Source: Anniella stebbinsi (lineage: Eukaryota; Chordata; Lepidosauria; Squamata; Anniellidae). Taken from it: a stretch of DNA of 64,000 bases. Shown one piece after another: positions 35,005 to 44,134 of this stretch (positions within the stretch are counted from its first letter, which is position 1; every line of letters starts with the position of its first letter). Made by a program: the position numbers and the translations under genes. The stretch lies in the NCBI GenBank assembly GCA_029215795.1, contig JARDYH010000005.1, forward strand, positions 165,193,814-165,257,813. The letters are read 5' to 3'. The notes under the pieces were generated by a model that worked only from the letters and a program-made list of their open reading frames with translations, was not told the origin of the DNA and did not search any database.

Positions 35005-38000
35005 CATCATAGCATCCTACTTGCCTGCTTCTAGCTGCTGCTTGAATGACAAGGGTTCCCTCATTTGCAGATTGCCCAGGCATTTTTGATTCAAAGTCCC
35101 TTCTTAATTCCTGGCAGACATCGTCACTTTCCTAGAAACCCCAGAAATATAGCTCCTCATCCACTCTTGGAGATTGCCACTCCTTACCCTGATCAGCTGT
35201 GGCAAGTAATGATCACCTCTCAAGTAACCAGCCAGGAAAGCTTTTGTCAACTGGAAAAGAATGTTGGTTCTTTAATTTAGGCTGTCAAATACATTACAAG
35301 TGACGTAGCAGCGAAGGGAATGTGATAGCTAAGTGAGTCAGGAGCTAGAAGGTTGGTTTAAGTATATGGAATAGCAGTTTCTGGCTGGGATAAGGGAGGT
35401 ATCCTTAAACCCAACCATCTAGCTTCCAGCCTTCTTACCTATCATATTCCCTTCCCTGTCAGTGAACTTCAACATCATGCCTTTTAATTAGGACTTTCAG
35501 CTGATTAAAGAAACTTTACAATGCCATCCTAGACAGACGCAGTTAGAAGTAAATTCCATTGAGTGCTGTGGGGCTTACCACTGAACCCAATGGGACTTCC
35601 TCCTGGTCAGTGTGGACAGGGTTGAAGTTTTAGTTGATTGCATGAGTTTTAATTGATTGACAAAGGGTGCAATCCTCTCCGGATGCCCATCAGTCTCCGA
35701 ACTCAGAGGACGACGGGTATTCTATACAGAGTGGGAGGAGCAGGGAGGCAATCTTCATCTCCACGCTTTTCCTGCTCAGCATTTCAGCTAGATAGGCATT
35801 TTTTGCCCGTCTTGCGGAGGCACCGGGGAGGGGGAGGGAAGAAGCTGAGGAGGCCACAGGATTCCTAGTAAGCCAGCCTCCCCAATCCCCTAACCCTTTA
35901 CCTTCCCTCTGAGGTCATTTTTGTGACCTCAGAGAGGCAGCTGGCACGGTTCTCTCCACAGCAGTTGTGAGGGGGAGGAGAGCTCAGGCTCTGGGTCTGA
36001 GGTGGGAGCACAATCTCTGACCTCGGATCCAGGAATCCAGACGATCCCGTGCCGCCACCCGCCCTGGATACTGTCTAATGGACATAGTATTGCTCTCAAA
36101 ATGTCATTACTCAGGTACGAATTTAATTGATAAGAGCCCTGAAGCTAAGAGCATGTTCTCTCTGTTTTTAGATGGTGACTGTGTGCGTCATAGTGGGTAT
36201 AATCTCAGAAGGGGCATTTCTATCTTGTAGCGAAGGAAAAGGTGAACACCTCTTCCAAAATGGTGCCTGCTTTTTTATTTAGTTAATTTCACAGGCATTT
36301 ATGTCCTGCCTTCATAACTAACTAAATTATAAGTAAAAGCTACTTGTATAAAAATATGTATTTTAAAAACTCTGCTGCCAATTGCGACATATTTTTTTGG
36401 TCAAGTGCATTAATAATAATAAAAAAAGACAGCCACCATCGATTCACCTGGCCTTCCACACCTGGTTCCAGATGAGTTGGACTGCAATGCCCATCATTCC
36501 CATCAGCATGGCCCGTAGTGACTGGGAATGACGGGAGTTGCAGTCCAGCACCTCTGGAAGGCCTGAGGTTGGGGAAGGCTGAATTAATCTAACCAATTTA
36601 GGGCAAAACCCTATGCTTTTTAGAGACAGAAATAAAGTACTACAAGCTGGCTGGGGACTGCTGGGGGTTGTAGGATTTTTTCCTGTCTTAACCTGCATAG
36701 GGTTGTGCCCTGATTGATTTAAATATTGCAGCCCTACTTCTAACCAATTTGGTCGTATTGTCTCTGAGAGAAATTGAGGAGGGGTCATCTTATGAGGCTG
36801 TCCCTCCCGCTCCCCCATGACATTAACCACCCAGGGGACTGTCTAAACACCCCTTTCTGCTCCAGATACTCCAGACGGGACTCCTGATCCCACCGGGGTG
36901 GTGAACACAAACGAAGCTTTCTGCACGGTGATCCGGACCCGCCTGGGGACCCACGCGCTCCTGTTCTCCGGGGAGGTGGATTGCACTGATCCCCGCAGCC
37001 CTTGGCCGGAGCCACCGAGCTGCTACGTGGAGTTGAAGACCAGCAAAGTCATGCACAGCCCTGCTCAGAGGAAGAGTTTTTACAGGTGAGCGAAAGAGCT
37101 GCGAAGGTGGATGTTGGGAGTGGCCCACAGAGATTCGCTGCCATGGAAACATTGCTGCTAGCTCAGCCTTGTCCAAACAGATGTTTTGCTCTTCAGTTCC
37201 CTTCAGTGAATTGAGAGCCAGTGTGGTGTAGTGGCTAAAGTGTTGGACCTGGAGTCTGGAGAGCCGGGTTCTAGTCCCCCACTCGGCCAGTCACAGATTC
37301 CCAGCCCAACCTACCTCGCAGGGTGGTTGTTTTGAGGATGAAATGGAGAGGAGGAGGATTATGTACGCCGCCTTGGGTCCCTTGGAGGAAAAAAGGTGGG
37401 ATATAAATGCAACAAATAAATAATAAATCAGCCCCAACCAGTACAGTGAATGGTCAGGAACCTTGGGAGTTGTAGTCCAAAAGCCTGTGGGTTTCCTGTG
37501 AGCCACTGTGTGAACAGAATGCTGGACTAGATGGACCCTTGGTCTGATCCAGCAGAGCTCTTCTTCCGTAATGATGTTTGGGGAAGGCAGTGCTAGTTCC
37601 TGGGTGTGTGTGAGTTGTGGCATCTCAAGCGAGGTGGGCTGGTATTCGTGGGTGGTGGGGAAAGGTGGAGACGAAGTCCAGCGGGCTACAGCAGGCAAGC
37701 GAGAGCCTATACATGCATAGGACTGTGCCCTTAATCTTTTTAAGGTGCCACAGGCCCCTCCGTTGGGGGTGCAACCGGCCTATTGTAACTTAAAACTCTT
37801 AGGGCCAGTACTGAAGCCTTAGGGGAGGCATTTCAACCTTTGAGAGCGGGAGAATAAATCTGCACAGAGCCGGGAAATCATGAAATGGTCAGCAGTTGAG
37901 GGAAAGGGGCCGTGACTGCCTGGGGGAAACTGGCCCTGAGGTCCTTCCTGTTGCCCTAAGACGGTTGGTTGGGTATGACGCTGGACTAGAGAAAGCTTTT

Positions 38001-40998
38001 GGTCAGACCCAGCGGGCAGCTACAGTCGTTGGACGTTTCTGTGTTTAATGGTGGTAAGGAACATAGGAAGCTGCCCTATACTGAGTCAGACCCTTGGTCC
38101 ATCTAGCCCAGTATTGTCAACTCTGACAAGCAGCAGCTCTCCAGGGTTTCAGGCGGGATCCCTTTCCTACCTTGGGAAGCCGGGGATTGAACCTGGGACC
38201 TTCGGCATGCAAAGCATGTGTTCTATCCTACTAAGCTACTTAGTGGGAGGGTGCTGGAGGAGCATGAATTCTTGAGGAGGACAGATGGTGTTACTTGGGG
38301 GACGTTCAACAGAGGGGAAGGGTTGGCCAGATCCTGCCATTTGCCTCTCTCATACCCAGACACAAGATGATCAAATGGTGGGCTCAGTCCTTTCTGCCTG
38401 GCGTGTCGCGGATCGTGGCGGGATACCGGGGCCCAGATGGCTCCGTCGTGGGTCTGGAGACCTTCGAGACCATGAAGATCTTCCAGCTCATTAGGGTGAG
38501 TTCGATCCTGCAAATGGCCTCACATTAGGGGATCTCAGGTCCTTTCACTCTAAGTGGAGAAGCTTACTTGGTCATCCAGGTTTGAGTCTTTTCAGAATAA
38601 ATGGCTTTTTATTCTCCCGTTTTATCGTAGAGCTGGAAAAAGTGCAGAAAAAGGCAACTAGAATGATCTAGGGGCTGGAGCAACTGCCCTATGAGGAAAG
38701 GTTATAACGTTAGAAGCTTTTTAGCTTAGAAAAAATGCTAGTTGGGGGAGACCTGGGAGAGGTGTAGGGAATTAGGCATGGAGCAAAGAGAGTGGAAAGG
38801 GAGATGTTTTTCTCCTTCTCTTATAATACTAGAATCCAAAGGGGCCATCCCCTGAAGCTGATTGGTGGGAGATTCAGGACAGATAAAAGGAAGGACTTCT
38901 TCATACAGCACAGAGTTAAACTCTGGAATTCCCTACCACAAGGTGTAGTGATGTCCACCAATTTGGATGGCTTTAAAAGGGGGTTGGATAAATACTTGGA
39001 GAAGGCTATCAACAGCTACTAGTCCTGATGGCTAGATGCTTCCTCCACTGTCCGAAGCAGTATGCCTATGTGCACCAGTGGCTGATGAACATGGGCAGGA
39101 TGGTGCTATTACCTTCATGTTCTACTTGTGGGCTTCCCAAAGACAGCTGGTAGGCCACTGTGGGAACAGTGCTGTAACTTGATAGGTTTTTAAAAATATG
39201 ACATCTCCCAGTATAAAGAACGGAAGAGCCCTGGCTTCTGTCTGCCTCTTTTAATTTGCTTTCTTGCTCATCTTGGAGTTGGTCCCTTCCCACTTCCTTG
39301 GTCGCTTAAATCAAGACCATTGCTGCTCTGTTAATCCAAGGAAAGAAGTGGGCTTTTCCCCAAACTCCTCTCAGATTGTTATTTTCTTAAACCCTGAAGG
39401 AGATGAGCCAGGCCTACATGCTCCTGGTTGCATGACAAATCACAAACTTGGGGCTTTCATTCCCAAATAACACTCCTTCCCCTTTCACCTCCCTGACAGG
39501 AAGACCCCAGCTGTTGGAAGCCGGCTGTGTGCATGAACTTTTGCGCAGCGTTCCTAGGCTTTGTGAAGAAAGTGGTGACGGAAGACAATCCAAAGTGAGT
39601 AATCGCAATGATCACCTGCACCAGGTAGACATTGTGTGCCAGATAGACACTAGTCGCAAAGTCCTTCTCCTTCCCTCAAGCAAGGGTAGGTGAACTTTGG
39701 CTCAGGAATCCTGGGATTTGTAGTCCGAAATGGCTGGGGGGTACCAGGCTGGGGAAGCCTGGGCGGGATCTACACTCCTGCTTTAAAACGGTTTATAACA
39801 GGAGTGACAACTGTTGGGGCCCAGGACACGCGCCATATACAGTTTTCAAACCGTTTTCAAAGTGTCGTATCTGATCCGAAGTATATGCAACACATGAGGA
39901 GGAAGACAGAGGGACACTGACAGTAAGAAATGAGGAAAGAAGTTTGGTTAATGGAGAAGCAATAAACTGATACTCGCTGACGCCGTCTAGTGTTAGAGGA
40001 AAATCTGCAGACTTCTTCTGACAGCCCCCTGACGAAAGCCTTTGGGAAGACGCAGGCCGAAACACGTTGGGCTTTGTATTAATAAATCCTTTGCATCCTG
40101 AGAACCTGTTTCTCCCTTCTTTTCACCTGGCTTGGATGCTTTCCTCTTTTGCCTCTTGGTAACTACAGCCCTGTGAAGAACGGGTTGGTGTGTTGATATT
40201 GAAAGTGGGAGCCAAACTACAGGCCTTCCCCTGACGTGTTTGTGTGTGTGTGTGTTGTTTTTATGCAATTGTAACTCTTTTATTGTTGTAAACTGCTCTG
40301 GGAGGACTCCTGCCCTGAAAGGTAGCCTAGAAATATTTTTAATAAATAAATAATACCAGGGTGGTGGTGGAATGGAATTTGAGGGGAGGCTAATGTGCCT
40401 TGGGGCTCTGGAACATTAGAACTAGTCAGATGAAGAATACGAAGACAAGGAGGAAAGGCTGTGGGAAGAAGCAGTTTAGTGGCGGCATCTAAGAGTAAGC
40501 TTATGTGGATGAGGAAAGTCAGGCTAAAAGGTGGAGAGCGGACTGCCTTCTCCATGGCAGTGCCAAAGGTATGGGGCTCCCCTCTGATGGATATCCACCT
40601 TGCCCTTATGGTAGCAGGAATTTAAGAGGGCCTTAAAGCCTTTTCTCTTTACAGCTGCCTCTGAGTGAGTCTGCAAGGGGCTTGTGTGGTTCGGAACGCG
40701 CCTTTAGCGGCCCACCTGCCTTCTTGCGCCTTCACTTTGTGTAAATCCTCTGACTAGATAATAAATGCATGAGGCCCAAGGCTCGGTACAAGGGAGAGCG
40801 ACCCCTTCGCCCTTCACTTCTCCAGTATCTAACCCGTGACTTGCTTCCCCTGCCAGGGTGGTTCACCTCTTTGCCTGGGAGCCCGGCCATCCTGTTTCCT
40901 TCACGGTGCACCAGGACTCTGAGCACACCTTCCTGCCCGACTGGTACGTGGACGCACTGAGCACCGAGAAGCCCCCCACTCCACGGATCCCAGACTGA
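30943..40998 (+). CDS. DXO: DXO (decapping exoribonuclease, Dom3Z/Rai1 family), complete
   Basis: The coding sequence is join(30943..31334, 33194..33423, 36866..37085, 38360..38495, 39500..39594, 40857..40998). It has 404 codons plus TGA, close to the 396 of human DXO, and all phases match. DXO hydrolyses incompletely capped, NAD-capped or 5'-phosphate RNA and degrades it 5'-3'. The metal-binding motifs are intact: GYKFEQ with Glu202, SGEVDC with Glu244 and Asp246, and VELK with Glu263 and Lys265, matching human Glu192, Glu234, Asp236, Glu253 and Lys255. FVTWRGHLTKVL (residues 138-149) and the C-terminal HLFAWEP and FLPDWYV are also typical. The ATG lies six bases after the acceptor of its exon, so the upstream exon is untranslated. 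An L2 LINE fragment sits in the second coding intron. It is tail to tail with SKIC2. Confidence 0.97.
31415..32110 (-). mobile_element. CR1 LINE 3' part, reverse
   Basis: The reverse complement of CR1 3' coding and UTR: agccctgctgaatcaaacca, gtgtgaagaagcccttcgtt, and gcactcttgtcc near its right end. Confidence 0.7.
32125..32425 (-). mobile_element. tRNA-derived SINE (second family), interrupted
   Basis: The right end, reverse complemented, gives a tRNA-like gctcaggggtagagcacc and B box ggtcccaggttcaacc. The left end matches 38058-38245. About 100 bases of other repeat lie between. Confidence 0.55.
32490..32605. repeat. Palindromic MITE with ACTACAAATCCC core
   Basis: ctccagatgttgttggacta pairs with the mirrored ggaattgcagttcaccagc half; diverged. 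Confidence 0.55.
32682..32772. repeat. 90-bp inverted repeat
   Basis: ggccctgttcagaaggcacc ttaaaccatgg is mirrored by gtggtttaaggtatcttctg aacggggcc, with a small loop. Confidence 0.7.
33194..33423 (+). CDS. DXO: DXO coding exon 2
   Basis: The acceptor is CGTCCCTGCAG, preceded by a long CT/GT-rich tract. The exon encodes QPLNADFVTWRGHLTKVL and ends with MGYKFEQYMCA, carrying active-site Glu202. The donor is GCCG|GTAAGG, phase 1. Confidence 0.96.
33829..35010 (+). mobile_element. L2-type LINE, 5'-truncated, with 331-codon open reverse transcriptase frame
   Basis: An uninterrupted frame (33829-34824) begins inside the reverse-transcriptase domain: GVPQGAILSPMLFNIYMKPL, then the catalytic YADD (CYQYADDNQIYFSM). 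It continues through the C-terminal NMAARLVTG, LHWLPISFRAKYKVL and RTFSSAAPRLWNDLPEE. It is followed by a 3' UTR and (ATT)n tail (34963-35003). It is an intronic passenger of DXO, same strand, lacking endonuclease and the 5' half. The lack of stops marks it as young. Confidence 0.85.
35666..36090. mobile_element. ~420-bp repeat, copy A
   Basis: It starts gggtgcaatcctctccggat and ends near the tggatactgtctaatggac region. It shares order and wording with 60706-61137 (catttcagctagataggca, gaggggg, ctcggatccag). Confidence 0.55.
36455..36590. repeat. Palindromic MITE with GGGAGTTGCAG core
   Basis: gttggactgcaatgcccatc pairs with gatgggagttgcagtccag-type right half ending ggttggggaaggctg. Confidence 0.65.
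36866..37085 (+). CDS. DXO: DXO coding exon 3 (catalytic core)
   Basis: It lies between TTTCTGCTCCAG and TACAG|GTGAGC. It carries SGEVDC and CYVELKTSK, the acidic metal ligands and catalytic lysine of the Dom3Z family. Confidence 0.97.
37210..37432 (+). mobile_element. Full-length Sauria-type SINE
   Basis: It reads agccagtgtggtgtagtggc, A/B boxes with gggttctagtccccc, cagcccaacctacctcgcag, cgccttgggtcccttggagg, aaaaaaggtgggatataaat and a caaataaataa tail. It lies about 125 bases after DXO coding exon 3. Confidence 0.85.
38058..38245 (-). mobile_element. tRNA-derived SINE (second family), reverse
   Basis: It reads aacataggaagctgccctat, tccatctagcccagtattgt, then ggattgaacctgggaccttc and atgcaaagcatgtgttctat. 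The reverse complement of its right end has tRNA-like A and B boxes. Confidence 0.7.
38360..38495 (+). CDS. DXO: DXO coding exon 4
   Basis: The acceptor is CATACCCAG and the donor is AGG|GTGAGT. It encodes HKMIKWWAQSFLPGVSRIVA, then GYRGPDG and LETFETMKIFQLIR. Confidence 0.96.
38625..39180 (+). mobile_element. CR1 LINE 3' part
   Basis: Coding reads [55 protein letters not shown] and then stop. The 3' UTR follows (gtgcaccagtggctgatgaa). Confidence 0.8.
39500..39594 (+). CDS. DXO: DXO coding exon 5
   Basis: The acceptor is CCTCCCTGACAG. The exon encodes CWKPAVCMNFCAAFLGFVKK. The donor is CCAAA|GTGAGT, phase 2. Confidence 0.95.
39690..39770. repeat. Half copy of palindromic MITE
   Basis: gggatttgtagtccgaaatg followed by ggtaccaggctggggaagcc. 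Confidence 0.5.
39767..39870. mobile_element. Empty relative of the outer element at 7914
   Basis: ctacactcctgctttaaaac and the core aactgttggggcccaggaca match the outer parts of 7914-8383 without the inner fold-back insertion. Confidence 0.55.
40857..40998 (+). CDS. DXO: DXO terminal exon and stop
   Basis: The acceptor is CCCCTGCCAG. The exon reads VVHLFAWEPGHPVSFTVHQD, then FLPDWYVDAL and TGA at 40996-40998. Confidence 0.96.
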
Positions 40999-41185
40999 GG
41001 AGCTCGAGCCAGGGGACAAGTGGGTTTTGTACTGAGATGTTCGTGGGCCAGGAAACCCAGGGCGGGTGGTGGGAGGATGCAAAGCAGAAGAGGCATGAGG
41101 AGGCTGGACTGGATGCTTGCGAAGTGGGAGGGGGGGACACGCACCTACTACGGGCCCCCTGGTCCCGACGGAGGAGGAAGAGGGC

Positions 41186-41191
41186 AATAAA
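41186..41191 (+). terminator. DXO poly(A) signal AATAAA
   Basis: AATAAA 188 bases past the stop, followed within 40 bases by a GT-rich stretch (gtgtttatgg). It predicts a short 3' UTR. Confidence 0.75.
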
Positions 41192-41382
41192 TTATGCTGT
41201 CAATGCAATGTTTCCTAGCGGTGTTTATGGAGGGGGGTCCTTTTCTCCCGTTCCATTAAGGACTTTAAAAAAATAATAATATCTGGATCGATCTATAGAG
41301 CAAGGAAGAGTGGGTGATATCCAGGGGGTTCTGGAGCTGCACTGCTGAAATTCGGTGGAAGCAGCAAGGAAAAATAGACTGG

Positions 41383-41695
41383 CTTCGCACAAGCTAACCT
41401 TCACTTAATGGTTTGAGTGCGAGTTATTTGTTGAAGCGTTGGTTAGTGTGTTGTCTGACCCCAGGACATTTTCCGCAGGGCGGCTTGATAACCATACATT
41501 GTGGCTTATTTTTCTTGAACAAGCCACCTTGAGAATCTGTGGTCTGTTGTTGGGTTGCTCAGGGTGGTTAACAACCCAACCTGCAGAAGATGTCCTGGGT
41601 TCAGACAGCACATTAACCCATGGTTCAACCAACAGCCTACATTCAACCACTCAGTGTGGGTTAGCATGCTGTGTAAAGCAGGGATCAGCAAGGGC
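41383..41695. repeat. Palindromic MITE, copy 1
   Basis: Arms ggttgggttaatgtgc-type and gtggttaacaacccaacctg are mirrored, ending aaccactcagtgtgggttag. It shares its ends with 52720-53015. Confidence 0.6.
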
Positions 41696-41844
41696 AAAAA
41701 AATATGTGGGTTGCAGTGGGAATTTGTCAGCAAACTGTTATGGAATCTCAAAAGTGCCAAATTTAGTTTGTGTTCGGTCTAAATGTGGCCCTTTTGAGTT
41801 TCCATAGTAGTTTGATACCAAATTTCAGTGGTACACCACCATTT

Positions 41845-41870
41845 ACACACACACACACACACACACACAC
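41845..41870. repeat. (AC)13 microsatellite
   Basis: Uninterrupted AC units downstream of DXO. Confidence 0.95.
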
Positions 41871-42316
41871 TGGTCTGGGGCTGGGAATTGGACTCTGGAC
41901 TGCCTGAAGCAGTAGTTTACGGTGGGGGAAATGGCCTATTTAGTTTTAAAATAACCACTTTGTGCTGCCACCTGATTTTGGTTGCGAAGCACTGCTGTCA
42001 ACTTTTTAGAAAGAGACTATTTTTTTCGCCCCTGCCAAGTTTTGACAATGCAGGAGCTGGGGGGTTGGGGAGGCAGCCTGTGGTGCACGGGCTGCGTGTT
42101 GCTTCTAGAAGGAAAATGGATCTACCCGTGGGCACTAAATAAGAGTGATCCTTCCACTGTGGGAGGCAGTTTGTCAGGTTGAGAGACCACAGCTCAGTGA
42201 CGGAGTACATACTTCTACTCTCAGGCCCAGGTACCAAATTTGGAGAGCAGCTGCCAGTCGCCAGAAGACTGGATGGATTAGTTGTCTGATCTGGCATCAA
42301 GGCAGCCTCCAGCGGA

Positions 42317-42491
42317 AGCCTCGGTGTAGCAAGGATGGTGGGGGACATGCAGGAAAGTTAACTCCATCAGGCCTGGCTGGTGAGTTTCCCTGGAGCATCT
42401 ATCATGCAGATGCTCCAGGGAAGCTCACCAGCTAGGCATGATGGAGTTAATTTTCCTGCATGTCCCCCACCATCCTTGCTCCTCTGAGGCT
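42317..42491. repeat. 175-bp near-perfect hairpin
   Basis: The left arm (agcctc...agcaaggatggtggg) pairs with the right arm (cccaccatccttgct...gaggct). Inner arms end tggagcatct and agatgctcca around a loop of about 7 bases. A few mismatches occur (atcaggcctgg against ctaggcatgat). Confidence 0.85.
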
Positions 42492-42559
42492 CCTGGAAGA
42501 AAGAAGCGCATTTCTTTAATAGGGAGAGGCTATAGGTCAATGCTAGATCAGTCTCCCCC

Positions 42560-42665
42560 AATATTGATGTGTAAAATTACAACTTCCATTGGCCTCAGCC
42601 AGCAGGGCCAGGGATGATGGGAGTTGTAATCCAAAATACCTGGCAGGCACCAATCTTTGCCATCT
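42560..42665. repeat. Palindromic MITE with GGGAGTTGTAAT core
   Basis: acaacttccattggcctcag pairs with gatgatgggagttgtaatcc. Confidence 0.55.
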
Positions 42666-43007
42666 CCAGCTGAGCTGGGAAAGATCCCCCCACACACACT
42701 TCTGAGACTGCGTCAGCCCCCTTTTTGATTTCTTCTCTATGGCTGGAGAACCTCCCCCTTCTAGTCATTGCTTTCAACACCTTTTGTAACCCAGACTGGT
42801 CTTCTACCTTGACCCTCCACGCTCACGGAGGATAATTGTCTAACCAAATCATGGACACTGAAACAGACCAGGGCCAGTCTTGCTTTCTTCGACAACTAGT
42901 GGAGACAGAACTCCTCTGATCTCAGGTTCATCCAACGAAACAGATTACCAAAAAGGACCTTTGTGTAATGTGGTGTATTTTGGGGCTCGGCCCTAACCTC
43001 CTAAGCC

Positions 43008-43240
43008 CCAGGGGTGAGGAATCTCAGCCTGTGGGCCAAATCTGGCCTGTAAGGATCATCAGAATACCATATGCCCCTTTTCCCTCGCAACCATCTATCC
43101 TCTGGCGGCTTCCCAGCTTTTGTGCAGTGTTGCCCTCGTTCTAAAAAGTTGAAATGCCTCTCCTAAGGCTTAGTACCTGGCCACAAGAGCTTTAAAGCTC
43201 AGATATGCTGGTATTTCTGGCCCACAAAACTACTTCTTGT
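43008..43240. repeat. MITE of the CAGGGGTG family (partial)
   Basis: It starts ccaggggtgaggaatctcag; the middle shares tctcctaaggcttagtacct with 54249-54538. Confidence 0.55.
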
Positions 43241-43329
43241 GACTTGGCTTCTATGGTTTCGTTTTGGCTAAAAAGCGCATTCACCTCTTTTGCCGCCGCT
43301 GACTCGCGTTCAGCTTGTGATCAAGTTCC

Positions 43330-43560
43330 AGGAAGCCAGATTCTGGCTGGACATCAGGAAAAACGTCCTGACTGTTAGAGCAGTACGACAATGGAACCAA
43401 TTACCTAGGGAGGTCGTGGACTCTCCCACACTAGAAGCATTCAAGAGGCAGCTGGAGAGCCACCTGTCAGGGATGCTTTAAGGTGGATTCCTGCATTGAG
43501 CAGGGGGTTGGACTTGATGGCCTTATAGGCCCCTTCCAACTCTACGGATTCACAATCCCA
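43330..43560 (+). mobile_element. CR1 LINE 3' end
   Basis: An open stretch encodes VRAVRQWNQLPREVVDSPTL and then stop. It is followed by the same 3' terminus as 30640-30860. Confidence 0.8.
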
Positions 43561-43827
43561 AGATCGGTTTCACATGTCCTGCTGCCAAGCCACATATCCG
43601 TGCATTTGAATTTTTGTGTCTGCTGATGCTGTGGAGAAGTGGGATGCCAGTTGGCTGGTTGCAATCCCTGCAGGACTTTGCACCTATTGAAGGACAGGAG
43701 GAAAAGCTCAAGTGGGGGGCAGAGAGATGCCCAGCGAAGGGGACATTGGCCCTGCGTGTCGTCGTCCTTTGCTGTGTGTGATACGAGGAAATGCAACAAA
43801 AGCCCTCCAGTTGACACAAATGCATCT

Positions 43828-43833
43828 TTTATT
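43828..43833 (-). terminator. SKIC2 poly(A) signal AATAAA
   Basis: AATAAA in minus-strand sense, 100 bases past the stop, with a GT-rich stretch beyond it. DXO and SKIC2 transcripts therefore converge with about 2.6 kb between their signals. Confidence 0.7.
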
Positions 43834-43933
43834 GTTTATACCTGCAAGACGCATCGCAACCTCTCAGAGGTTATGTATCAGAGAGAGGCGGGCAGACATG
43901 CTTCTGGGGAGACGAGATCAGACCCTTCCCCTC

Positions 43934-44134
43934 TCATTGGGTGTAGAGACTGGCAGCAAAGACAATGTCCCTCTTGATCATGTTGGAGGCAGCCTCCATC
44001 TTGGCGTGGAGCGTGGGCTCCCCAGTGACCCGGGCTGCATTGCGCATCTCACGACAGGTCTCGTCCAGGCGCTGGATGCAGCGGACAATTATCCCTTCTT
44101 GCACGTCCGTCAGGCGGGCGATCTCAGCAAATGG
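43934..44134 (-). CDS. SKIC2: SKIC2 terminal exon and stop
   Basis: The acceptor is TCCCTCACAAG (AAG, less usual). It encodes 66 residues with [15 protein letters not shown] and the invariant [12 protein letters not shown], then TGA. Confidence 0.97.
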   Translation of the reverse strand, partial: PFAEIARLTDVQEGIIVRCIQRLDETCREMRNAARVTGEPTLHAKMEAASNMIKRDIVFAASLYTQ

